A DNA stretch of 44,687 nt, from NCBI GenBank assembly GCA_023267275.1, contig JAHFNO010000009.1, forward strand, positions 1 to 44,687, in the 5' to 3' direction. Within the stretch, counting starts at the first letter, position 1; the number at the start of each line of letters is the position of its first letter. The notes beneath the pieces were generated by a model. That model worked only from the letters and a program-made list of their open reading frames with translations. It was not told the origin of the DNA and did no database searches. Shown here piece after piece: positions 37,545 through 44,687 of the stretch. The position numbers and the translations under genes are program-made. Source of the stretch: Candidatus Nomurabacteria bacterium (GTDB taxonomy: Bacteria; Patescibacteriota; Minisyncoccia; Phycocordibacterales; UBA9973).

Positions 37545-40127
37545 ATGAAAACCAAGAAAAAAAGCAACCAATCTATTCGTCTTTCTCAAAATATAACCCC
37601 GTTACACTATAGTATTTTTCTCCATCCTGACCTTGAGACTCATGTGTTTTCTGGTGAAGAAACAATTACACTTTCAATTCAAAAACCAACAAAAGAAATC
37701 ACACTTCACTCACTCGAGCTCGCAATCGAGAGTGCTATGATTGCTGTAGGTAAACAAAAAATTTCTGCACAAAAAATTTCGTACGACGAAAAAAATGAGA
37801 CAGCTACGTTTCATTTTGAAAGAGCGATTCCAAAAGGCAAAGCAAAACTCTCGCTTTCATTCTCTGGAATTTTAAAAGACAATATGCGCGGGTTCTACAA
37901 ATCTCGATATGAGGTTGAAGGGAAGGAGCGATTTATGGCTACCACGCAGTTTGAGGCGACGGATGCTCGCCGTTGTATTCCATGTTTTGATGAGCCTGCA
38001 CACAAGGCCGTATTCGAAGTTTCACTCGCCGTTGCTCCGGACAAAACAGCAATTTCAAATACACTTCCAGTTTCTATCAAAGAACATGAAGCTGGATATA
38101 AAATAGTTTCTTTTGCACCGACTCCAAAAATGTCGACATACCTTCTCGCATTTATTGTGGGTGATTTTGAATGGGTAGAGAAAAAAACAAAAGGAGGTGT
38201 GCTTGTTCGCGTAATGACCGTGCCGGGCAAATCGCATCAAGCAACATTTTCACTCGATGTGACTGTTCGTTGTTTGGAGTTTTACGAAAAGTATTTTGCA
38301 ATTCCATATCCACTTAACACACTCGATATGATTGCGATTCCAGATTTTTCATCACTTGCGATGGAGAACTGGGGAGCGATTACATTCCGTGAAATCGGGC
38401 TTCTGCTTGATGAACAACTCTCTTCTACTTCTTCAAAAGAAATGATTGTTGAAGTGATCGCGCATGAGCTTGCACATCAATGGTTTGGAAATTTGGTAAC
38501 CATGGAGTGGTGGACGCATTTGTGGCTCAACGAAGGCTTTGCTTCTTATATTCCATATCTCGCAATCGACGAGCTTTTTCCAGAATGGAATATGTGGGAT
38601 ACATTTGCTACTGATACACTTATGACGGCGCTCAAGCTTGATGCATTTCTACATACGCATCCAATTGAAATTGAAGTACATCATCCGAATGAAATTGGTG
38701 AAATTTTTGATGCAGTTTCGTATCGAAAAGGTGCATCGGTTATTCGGATGCTTGCTGAATATCTCGGGCCGAAAGATTTTCGTGACGGATTGCGTTTTTA
38801 TTTGAAAAAGCATAGTTATAAAAATACGAGCACTGTTGATTTGTGGGATGCTTTTGAAAAAGTGTCTGGCAAGCCAGTCAAAAAAATGATGGCCGTCTGG
38901 ACAAAAACTTCGGGGTATCCAATGATTACTGCTTCTGCAAAGGGTTCAAAAACAACACTTTTACAGAAGCGATTTTATTCAAGCGCGCAGAGTGTAAAAA
39001 AATCGAAAGATACAACAACGTGGCCAATTCCACTTTCATGTGTAAGTGAAGCCGGTGAGCAACAGCTTGGTTTAATGACGAAAAAATCTGTTACGTTGCC
39101 CTTGCAAAAAGGTGAGTGGTTTAAATTGAACGCGTATGAATGCTCACTGTATCGTACTCAATACAAAGGTGAGTTGCTCGGTTCGCTTATTGAACCGATT
39201 ACCACAAAAACAATGCCACATTCGGACCGTCTCGGTGTTATTCGTGATTTGTTTTCTTTCGCTGAATCTGGTGATGGTGATACGGTAACGGCACTTGAAA
39301 TGGCGCTCGTGTATAAAAATGAAACTGAATACATTGTGTGGACGGAAATTATGCTCGGACTTCGCTTCATCAACAATTTGCTTGCTGATGGAAAATCGTC
39401 AGAACAATTCAAATCATACGTACGAAATCTTACAGAAAAAATAGTTGATCATGTAGGCTGGGAGCAAAAAGAAGGCGAATCGCACAATGATACGCTTCTT
39501 CGTCCTCTTATACTTGGAAGCGCATCATTGTATGGGAACAAAAAAGTAATAGACGAAGCACTCCGTCGCTTTGCAAACCGATCAAAAAATCCGATTCATG
39601 CCGACTTGCGTGGAATTGTATACAACACCGTTGCACGTGAGGGGGGAGAAAAAGAATACGAAACTATTTTAAAAATGTATCGAGCAGAAACATTACATGA
39701 AGAAAAAGAGCGATTGCTTGCGGCGCTCGGTGCGTTTCGCAATAAAAAATTGCTCGCACGAACACTTGATTTTATTATGACCGATGAAGTTCGCATGCAA
39801 GATCGCAACGGGGGATTTGCGAGTGTACTCATCAATTCTGTTGGACGAGATCTGGGTTGGAAATTCTTAAAAAAGAATTGGAAAAAAATCGGTGAAGCAT
39901 ATGGTGATGGAAACCATCTCCTGTCTCGCCTTATTGGAGTTCTCAATCGCAATACAACTCGCGAGGCATACGATGATATTAAAACCTTTTTCAAAACACA
40001 CAGTGCACCAGCCGCAGAGCGTACTGTACAGCAAACACTTGAACATATCGATTCCAACGTACGCTGGCTCGCTCGTGATGGTAAAAAGATAGAAGCATGG
40101 CTCCGTTCTGTGTCATCCCGAACTTGA
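37545..40127 (+). CDS. M1-family zinc aminopeptidase
   Basis: An 860-aa enzyme. The N-terminal beta domain is followed by the exopeptidase motif LAMENWGAI (GAMEN variant) and the zinc site HELAH-x18-E (His307, His311, Glu330: HQWFGNLVTMEWWTHLWLNEGF in outline). The C-terminal half is the alpha-helical ERAP1-like domain. It removes N-terminal residues from peptides, providing amino acids or trimming peptides. The last residues RSVSSRT and the stop are provided by the REP-like element at 40111, so the natural 3' end may have been altered. ATG 37545 is used rather than an upstream in-frame start. Confidence 0.95.
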   Translation: MKTKKKSNQSIRLSQNITPLHYSIFLHPDLETHVFSGEETITLSIQKPTKEITLHSLELAIESAMIAVGKQKISAQKISYDEKNETATFHFERAIPKGKAKLSLSFSGILKDNMRGFYKSRYEVEGKERFMATTQFEATDARRCIPCFDEPAHKAVFEVSLAVAPDKTAISNTLPVSIKEHEAGYKIVSFAPTPKMSTYLLAFIVGDFEWVEKKTKGGVLVRVMTVPGKSHQATFSLDVTVRCLEFYEKYFAIPYPLNTLDMIAIPDFSSLAMENWGAITFREIGLLLDEQLSSTSSKEMIVEVIAHELAHQWFGNLVTMEWWTHLWLNEGFASYIPYLAIDELFPEWNMWDTFATDTLMTALKLDAFLHTHPIEIEVHHPNEIGEIFDAVSYRKGASVIRMLAEYLGPKDFRDGLRFYLKKHSYKNTSTVDLWDAFEKVSGKPVKKMMAVWTKTSGYPMITASAKGSKTTLLQKRFYSSAQSVKKSKDTTTWPIPLSCVSEAGEQQLGLMTKKSVTLPLQKGEWFKLNAYECSLYRTQYKGELLGSLIEPITTKTMPHSDRLGVIRDLFSFAESGDGDTVTALEMALVYKNETEYIVWTEIMLGLRFINNLLADGKSSEQFKSYVRNLTEKIVDHVGWEQKEGESHNDTLLRPLILGSASLYGNKKVIDEALRRFANRSKNPIHADLRGIVYNTVAREGGEKEYETILKMYRAETLHEEKERLLAALGAFRNKKLLARTLDFIMTDEVRMQDRNGGFASVLINSVGRDLGWKFLKKNWKKIGEAYGDGNHLLSRLIGVLNRNTTREAYDDIKTFFKTHSAPAAERTVQQTLEHIDSNVRWLARDGKKIEAWLRSVSSRT

Positions 40128-40140
40128 TTCGGGATTCAGG
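40111..40140. repeat. REP-like palindromic element over the aminopeptidase stop codon
   Basis: TGTCATCCCGAACTTGA then TTCGGGATTCAGG: CCCGAA/TTCGGG arms around CTTGA. It supplies the TGA stop of the M1 aminopeptidase gene. Confidence 0.75.
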
Positions 40141-40191
40141 ATTTTATTTGTATGTGATACACTATATGTATTATAAAACTAACTCCCATCT

Positions 40192-41325
40192 ATGAATAAA
40201 AAAGGAATTATTATTGCACTGATTGTGATAGTGTTTGGACTTGTGGGGTATATTCTTTTGCTGAATCAAGACATAATAAAAATATCGAATTCAACTAATC
40301 AAAAGGTGAATTCATCAGTATCTTCAACAGAAGATACTACTTCAACCAAGTTTTCAGTTAATAGTGGCACATATGCAGGATTAACATCCCACTCTCTAGT
40401 AGGGGATTTTGCATATCTTAAGAGTAATGTTCTTTGGATTGTTGGTAATGGGAATTCTCCTAAAGAGGTTACAATTTTACCGAATGATCCGGGTGGTTTT
40501 GATTATACGTATCCATCCATTTCTGCTGATGGAAAACAGATAGCCTATTTTGCTAGCAATCAATTTGTTTCAAAAGCGCCGAATGTTTTTCGGGCTAATC
40601 CATCGATTCAGCTTTGGGTGATCAAGAATGATGGAACTGGTAAAAAAATGGTTGCTGATCTTACAGAAAAATATAGTCTTACGCAGTATGGATTATTCCC
40701 TTTGATTCCTGTAACTTGGTCAATAGATAATACTAAGTTGTATGCATTAGTTGTCCCCGGACGTGATCATGGTGTCACTTCGCAAGGAATGATTTCTATT
40801 GATATGAAGACAGGTGCTATAGAAAAAACTATAATGCCAGATGTTGTAGGTATTGGCCATGTTTCATTTTCTCCAGACAGATCACAAATTGCGTATGTCA
40901 CTTTTAATCCTGGACAAGGATATACTGACTGGAAACCTCCATATACAATTGGAATTGCAGATTTAAAAAATAAAACAGTTAAAACGTTACTCCAGAGTAA
41001 TACTGATTTGTATGGAAATGTAATTTGGTCACCAGATGGAAAAGCACTTACTTATAGTATTAATAAAATTTCAACCGGCGGTATATTTAATTTGAACATC
41101 ACAACGAATGAGTTTAAAAAGATTTTTACTCAAACTACATTAGGTCCTGTGTATCCTATAGCATGGCTTTCTAACAATACTATTGCTTATGATGTAGTTG
41201 ATTATTCATCTGGTCCCGATAGTGCCAGTTTGTATACGATGAATACAGATGGTACAGACAATAAACTGATTGCAAGTAATGGCGATGGAAATATACTTAC
41301 ATTGCTTGGAATAAAACTCCCATAA
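40192..41325 (+). CDS. Membrane-anchored TolB-like beta-propeller protein
   Basis: A 377-aa protein with one N-terminal helix (about 5-24), a Ser/Thr linker and repeated TolB/DPP-IV-type blades: YPSISADGKQIAYFASN, VSFSPDRSQIAYVTF, VIWSPDGKALTYSI and the last blade with LYTMNTDGTDNKLI. Blades of this kind bind other proteins or ligands. No catalytic motif is visible. It is presumably outside the membrane. Confidence 0.8.
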   Translation: MNKKGIIIALIVIVFGLVGYILLLNQDIIKISNSTNQKVNSSVSSTEDTTSTKFSVNSGTYAGLTSHSLVGDFAYLKSNVLWIVGNGNSPKEVTILPNDPGGFDYTYPSISADGKQIAYFASNQFVSKAPNVFRANPSIQLWVIKNDGTGKKMVADLTEKYSLTQYGLFPLIPVTWSIDNTKLYALVVPGRDHGVTSQGMISIDMKTGAIEKTIMPDVVGIGHVSFSPDRSQIAYVTFNPGQGYTDWKPPYTIGIADLKNKTVKTLLQSNTDLYGNVIWSPDGKALTYSINKISTGGIFNLNITTNEFKKIFTQTTLGPVYPIAWLSNNTIAYDVVDYSSGPDSASLYTMNTDGTDNKLIASNGDGNILTLLGIKLP

Positions 41326-41333
41326 AGTTTATT

Positions 41334-41363
41334 AAAAAATCCCGCTTTGAGGCGGGATTTTTT
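41334..41363 (+). terminator. Rho-independent terminator
   Basis: AAAAAATCCCGC/GCGGGATTTTTT, a 12-bp perfect stem with loop TTTGAG. It ends 17 bases before mutY. Confidence 0.95.
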
Positions 41364-41379
41364 GTGCTAAAATTGGCGG

Positions 41380-42204
41380 GTGAAAACGGAAAAAATTGCA
41401 CAATTTCAGAAAACCATTTGGAGTTTTTACAAAAAAGAGGGAAGGCATGATTTGCCTTGGCGGCAGACGAGTGACCCATACAAAATCCTCGTTTCTGAGG
41501 TGATGCTCCAGCAGACGCAGGTTGATCGTGTAGTACCAAAATACAAGGCATTTTTGAAGCAATTTCCTACCATAGAGTCCCTCGCCCGAGCACCCCTTCA
41601 GGAGGTACTTTTAGGGTGGAGTGGTCTTGGATACAACCGTCGAGCTTTGTATCTCCAGAGAGCAGCACAGGCCGTTGTACATGATTTTAAAGGCATATTT
41701 CCCAAGGATCCCGAGGTACTAGAGACCTTGCCGGGAGTCGGTCCGTATACGGCAAAAGCCATTGCAACTTTTTCATTCGATGCACCGTATACGTTTGTAG
41801 AGACGAATATTCGTCGAGTTTTTATATATACATTTTTTCCGAAGGGAGGAAACGTTTCTGATGAAAAACTCATTCCGTATATTAAAGAGGCGCTCCCAAA
41901 AAGAAAAAGTGCAAAAGAATGGTATTGGGCACTTATGGATTATGGGAGCTATTTAAAATTAACCATCAAAAATCCAAACCAGCGGAGTGCTCATTACGTA
42001 AAACAAAGTACTTTCAAAGGTTCAGTGCGTGAATTGCGTGGAGAATTTTTGCGAATGTGTAGTAAAGGCTCAATCGCAAGAAAAAAACTACTTGCATCGT
42101 ATAAAAAACTTGATAAAATTCGTGCAGAAAAAGCACTTGAAGGTCTTGTACGAGACGGGTTGCTTGAAATATATTCGAGCGGGATTGTTCGTATTAAACA
42201 TTAG
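41380..42204 (+). CDS. mutY: A/G-specific adenine DNA glycosylase (MutY-type) without Fe-S cluster
   Basis: A 274-aa protein with a GTG start. It removes adenine opposite 8-oxoguanine in base-excision repair. The catalytic Glu40 lies in SEVMLQQTQV and the HhH motif is LPGVGPYTA (117-125); the Tyr after it (not Lys) fits monofunctional glycosylases. The residue usually Asp (in VDTN/LDGN) is Glu141 in VETNIRRV. The four cysteines of the [4Fe-4S] loop are absent: after MDYGSYLKL comes a Lys/Asn-rich stretch. The C-terminal MutT-like 8-oxoG-recognition domain is also missing. Cluster-free MutY proteins occur elsewhere, so activity is still likely. Confidence 0.9.
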   Translation: MKTEKIAQFQKTIWSFYKKEGRHDLPWRQTSDPYKILVSEVMLQQTQVDRVVPKYKAFLKQFPTIESLARAPLQEVLLGWSGLGYNRRALYLQRAAQAVVHDFKGIFPKDPEVLETLPGVGPYTAKAIATFSFDAPYTFVETNIRRVFIYTFFPKGGNVSDEKLIPYIKEALPKRKSAKEWYWALMDYGSYLKLTIKNPNQRSAHYVKQSTFKGSVRELRGEFLRMCSKGSIARKKLLASYKKLDKIRAEKALEGLVRDGLLEIYSSGIVRIKH

Positions 42205-42219
42205 TAATAATTGTCTTCT

Positions 42220-42258
42220 CTAGCGCCTAAAGCCTAATGCCTAATGCCTAGAGCCTAG
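42220..42258. repeat. 7-bp-periodic intergenic repeat (NNGCCTA units)
   Basis: CTAGCGCCTA followed by AAGCCTA, ATGCCTA, ATGCCTA, GAGCCTA and G. It is a shuffled relative of the block at 2065-2098 read on the minus strand. It ends five bases before the HtrA-type start. Confidence 0.75.
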
Positions 42259-42263
42259 TATAT

Positions 42264-43574
42264 ATGTTTACAAAAGATTCACTCAAAAATTTTTTTAATC
42301 CAGAAACTGTAAAAATAATCGGTGTCACTGTCGGTACGATGATTGTTGTCTTTGCAATTTTGTTCGGAATTGTTTGGAAAAATCGCGCACACATCTTTGG
42401 TTCTTTTGCGACAAAGTATGCGCAATCAATCGCATCTGCTGAAGTAAAAAAAGATCCTGAGACTGGTCTTGTTTTGCCAAATCCGGAACTACCCGCAGTA
42501 CTGTCAAACGAATCATTGGTAGAAAATTCTGTAGCACATGCAAATCCTGCCGTGGTTGCGATCACTATTACAAAAGATGTTCCAAAATATAAAACATCAT
42601 ATCAACAGCAAGTAGATCCATTTCAACAGTTGTTCGGTGACAATAGTCCGTTTGGAAATTTCAATTTTCAAATTCCAATCCAAACTCCAGATGGCACTGA
42701 AAAACAGCAAGTCGGTGCCGGATCTGGATTCCTTGTTTCGCCTGATGGTTTGATTGTGACAAACAAACACGTTGTTGCAGATAAAACAGCAGAATATGCT
42801 GTGGTGCTCTCAAGTGGTAAAAAATACACAGCGACTGTTCTTGCACGTGATCCGATTCTTGATGTTGCGATTGTAAAAATTTCTGCAAGCGGACTACCAT
42901 ATCTTTCGCTCGGCAATTCGGGTGCATTGAAACTCGGTCAAAGTGTTGTTGCTATTGGTAATGCGCTCGGACAATTCCAAAATACTATTTCTGTTGGAGT
43001 TGTTTCAGGACTTTCACGTTCTATCACTGCTGGTGATGGGGGGGGAATGTCTGAAGCGCTCGATCATGTCATTCAAACCGACGCGGCAATCAATCCAGGA
43101 AACTCTGGCGGACCACTTCTTGATCTTTCTGGAAATGTGGTTGGGGTGAATACCGCTATTGTACAAGGTTCACAAAATATTGGCTTTGCTCTGCCAATCA
43201 ATAGTATCAAATCAGTAATCAGTTCTGTGCAAACGACTGGCAAGATCGTTCGACCATATGTTGGTATTCGCTATCAAGCAGTGACTCCTGAAATGAAAGA
43301 TGCGAACAATCTCACTGTCGATTATGGTGTGATTGTAAAAGCCGGACAGAATACAAACGAACTCGCCGTGATTCCAGGTTCTCCTGCGGACAAAGCTGGT
43401 CTTGTTGAGAATGATATTATTCTCGAAGTGGATGGTGTAAAAATTGATGCTGACCATGACTTTGCACAAACGATTCGTGCAAAAAATGTAGGCGACAGTG
43501 TGGTGCTCACCGTGCTTTCAAAAGGCACACAAAAGAAAGTAACACTGAAGCTCGAAGCCGCCCCGCAAGAGTAA
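42264..43574 (+). CDS. HtrA/DegP-type serine protease with PDZ domain
   Basis: A 436-aa protein with an N-terminal transmembrane anchor (about 15-36). The trypsin-like domain has the triad His169 (TNKHVV), Asp200 (LDVAIVKI) and Ser281 (GNSGGPL). A C-terminal PDZ domain (about 330-430) contains VIPGSPADKAGLVENDIILEVDG. It degrades or holds misfolded proteins outside the cytoplasmic membrane. The gene ends inside a 14-bp hairpin. Confidence 0.95.
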   Translation: MFTKDSLKNFFNPETVKIIGVTVGTMIVVFAILFGIVWKNRAHIFGSFATKYAQSIASAEVKKDPETGLVLPNPELPAVLSNESLVENSVAHANPAVVAITITKDVPKYKTSYQQQVDPFQQLFGDNSPFGNFNFQIPIQTPDGTEKQQVGAGSGFLVSPDGLIVTNKHVVADKTAEYAVVLSSGKKYTATVLARDPILDVAIVKISASGLPYLSLGNSGALKLGQSVVAIGNALGQFQNTISVGVVSGLSRSITAGDGGGMSEALDHVIQTDAAINPGNSGGPLLDLSGNVVGVNTAIVQGSQNIGFALPINSIKSVISSVQTTGKIVRPYVGIRYQAVTPEMKDANNLTVDYGVIVKAGQNTNELAVIPGSPADKAGLVENDIILEVDGVKIDADHDFAQTIRAKNVGDSVVLTVLSKGTQKKVTLKLEAAPQE

Positions 43575-43595
43575 CGACAGAGTCGTTACTCTTGC
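43565..43595 (+). terminator. 14-bp perfect hairpin over the HtrA stop codon
   Basis: GCAAGAGTAACGAC (43565-43578) pairs with 43582-43595, loop AGA. There is no T run, so it may act as an RNA-stability element; the terminator at 43631 follows. Confidence 0.6.
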
Positions 43596-43599
43596 AAGG

Positions 43600-43627
43600 T
43601 AAAAGTTGAAAGTTATAAAGTGAAAAG
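43600..43627. repeat. 7-bp-periodic intergenic repeat (TAAAAGT/TGAAAGT units)
   Basis: Four successive heptads TAAAAGT, TGAAAGT, TATAAAG and TGAAAAG, between the HtrA hairpin and the next terminator. Confidence 0.7.
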
Positions 43628-43630
43628 AAA

Positions 43631-43662
43631 ATTCCCCGGTTCGCTAATGCGAACCGGGGAAT
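43631..43662. terminator. Bidirectional terminator
   Basis: ATTCCCCGGTTCGC pairs perfectly with GCGAACCGGGGAAT around TAAT, followed by a T-rich tract. It is shared by the HtrA gene and the convergent last gene. Confidence 0.85.
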
Positions 43663-43677
43663 GATATTTTTATTTTG

Positions 43678-44658
43678 TTATGATGCAAAAGTGTAAGGAA
43701 ATAAAGATAATAGCAATTCTCTTAAAAATATGATTAGCACTCGAACTCCAAGACCAACCAAAAACCATAATCCGACAATGAGATACGAATGCGTGAATGC
43801 GTGGAAAATAATTGCGTAGTAAATGAAAACTATGACAATCCATCGCGTATAGCTAGTTTTTTTCATAAATATTTCCATTTGCTTCGGTAGATTTCCCTTC
43901 ATTAATACTGTAAGTGCGAATTCAAGAAGTCCACAAGCAATGAATATTCCGCCCGAATTAAAAATTAAGCCAACAGGGTTTCTTTGTGTGTACAGATACA
44001 AAGCATTGCGCAATTCTGTAAAACCGGTAGAGGTACTTAAATAAGAGATTGTAATTACTACAACAGGAAAAACAATTCCAATAAGCATTGTAAGAAAATA
44101 CCGAGTTGCGTCATTTGACCATTCGCTTTTAACATTCGACCAGACAATTTTTGATTTAAAAATCGCTAGGAAAATAATAACTATAAGCATTATTCCAAGA
44201 CTTGCAATTGAATTGCAGGTTGTCGGGGTGGAGTCAGTTTCAAGGATCGATGTTATTCCGGCTTTTTCACTGTAGGCAGTTTTTTGATATTTTCTTGTCA
44301 CAATTCCATTCAAGCCGAGTTTTCCATATACAGATATCTCGTATGCAGTATATTTATATTTTTGTGGGCCGGATACGTAAGTATTTTTTGCAACAATCAG
44401 AGGAATAGTTGTTTCTTTTGTAACTATTTTTACGAGTGAATCCACTTTTGTGGAATATGGACGAAATTTTTCCACATTTGGCACTCCTGCTTGTTCATAA
44501 TACCAGGTATGGATAAACCATACTGTTGTCGGATTTATTTCTTCGGCAATTACCTCATTCGTGTGTTTTACCAGTACAGTATCGGAGGTATTTTGTGCAT
44601 TCGATTTTAAGCCCATAATGCAAAAGGCTGCGATTAGAATGTAAATGAACTTTTTCAT
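43678..44658 (-). CDS. Polytopic membrane protein with signal peptide, unknown
   Basis: A 326-aa protein. The N-terminal signal peptide (about 1-21, ending SNA|QN) is followed by a ~125-residue extracytoplasmic domain with many Thr/Val/Tyr, then about five transmembrane helices (the first about 150-167, others at ~187-208, 230-250, 270-285 and 290-315). I recognise no family. The signal sequence ending in AQN looks like those of Bacteroidetes proteins, which hints at transfer but is weak evidence. Its promoter region lies at the window edge. Confidence 0.7.
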   Translation of the reverse strand: MKKFIYILIAAFCIMGLKSNAQNTSDTVLVKHTNEVIAEEINPTTVWFIHTWYYEQAGVPNVEKFRPYSTKVDSLVKIVTKETTIPLIVAKNTYVSGPQKYKYTAYEISVYGKLGLNGIVTRKYQKTAYSEKAGITSILETDSTPTTCNSIASLGIMLIVIIFLAIFKSKIVWSNVKSEWSNDATRYFLTMLIGIVFPVVVITISYLSTSTGFTELRNALYLYTQRNPVGLIFNSGGIFIACGLLEFALTVLMKGNLPKQMEIFMKKTSYTRWIVIVFIYYAIIFHAFTHSYLIVGLWFLVGLGVRVLIIFLRELLLSLFPYTFAS

Positions 44659-44687
44659 GAGCGGTCAATTTTGGGATGAGACCGAAT

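Noticed and set aside
1-44687. CRISPR array
   Set aside because: No run of equal repeats separated by unique spacers of 25-45 bp was seen. The 7-bp-periodic blocks are far too short-period and no cas gene is present.

Overview
The window looks like part of a Patescibacteria (CPR, Parcubacteria-like) chromosome carrying a ~22 kb mosaic island. The assignment rests on gene content and on a MutY that has lost its Fe-S cysteines; no rRNA is present to confirm it. The two flanks (1-2290 and about 24450-44687) hold ordinary small-genome genes with short intergenic gaps. These gaps carry 7-bp-periodic repeats and REP-like palindromes that I do not see inside the island.

Left flank: the 3' part of pyrG, a LOG-family nucleotide phosphoribohydrolase and a complete tRNA-Gln(CUG). 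The island starts directly downstream of this tRNA, and a second tRNA-3'-end-like fragment lies 150 bp further on.

Island, left part (2.3-9.5 kb): a CBASS-type pair (CD-NTase with AGS-C sensor, SLATT two-helix effector) followed by a HEPN-like RX4H protein; a large serine recombinase; a PD-(D/E)XK nuclease; a small unknown; and a Pif1/RecD-type helicase with an unknown N-terminal domain.

Island, centre (9.5-16.3 kb): RNase III; a sigma-region-4/HARE-HTH protein; a 564-aa sigma-70 factor whose C-terminus is a DnaA domain IV (an apparent sigma-DnaA fusion); and, divergent from it, an SF2 helicase ending in seven ~55-aa INT_rpt-like repeats. The divergent pair shares a perfect palindrome that contains both -35 boxes. 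Pif1, rnc and the HARE gene share a promoter of the form TTGACA-N16/17-TAGTRT.

Island, right part (16.3-24.4 kb): a highly structured, possibly switching RNA leader in front of a membrane protein and a superinfection-immunity/SHOCT protein; then a convergent phage-like operon (ParB-methyltransferase, second methyltransferase, TerS-like HTH, TerL-like protein with a degenerate P-loop). By eye this operon is GC-richer. It is followed by an unknown gene with operator-like repeats upstream, and an AT-rich AbiA-like reverse transcriptase with a C-terminal HEPN motif, flanked by 17-bp direct repeats. No capsid or portal genes are visible, so this is more likely a defence/satellite-type island or a decayed element than an intact prophage.

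Right flank (24.4-44.7 kb): PhnA-like fragment, BaiN-type flavoprotein, VIT1-type transporter, DoxX-like protein, an FMN-binding protein paired with its ApbE flavin transferase, cyclophilin, several small membrane proteins, TrhO, TrmH-family rRNA methyltransferase, ZIP transporter, M1 aminopeptidase, TolB-like propeller protein, MutY, HtrA-type protease and a C-terminal unknown. Most transcription units end in clear hairpin terminators.
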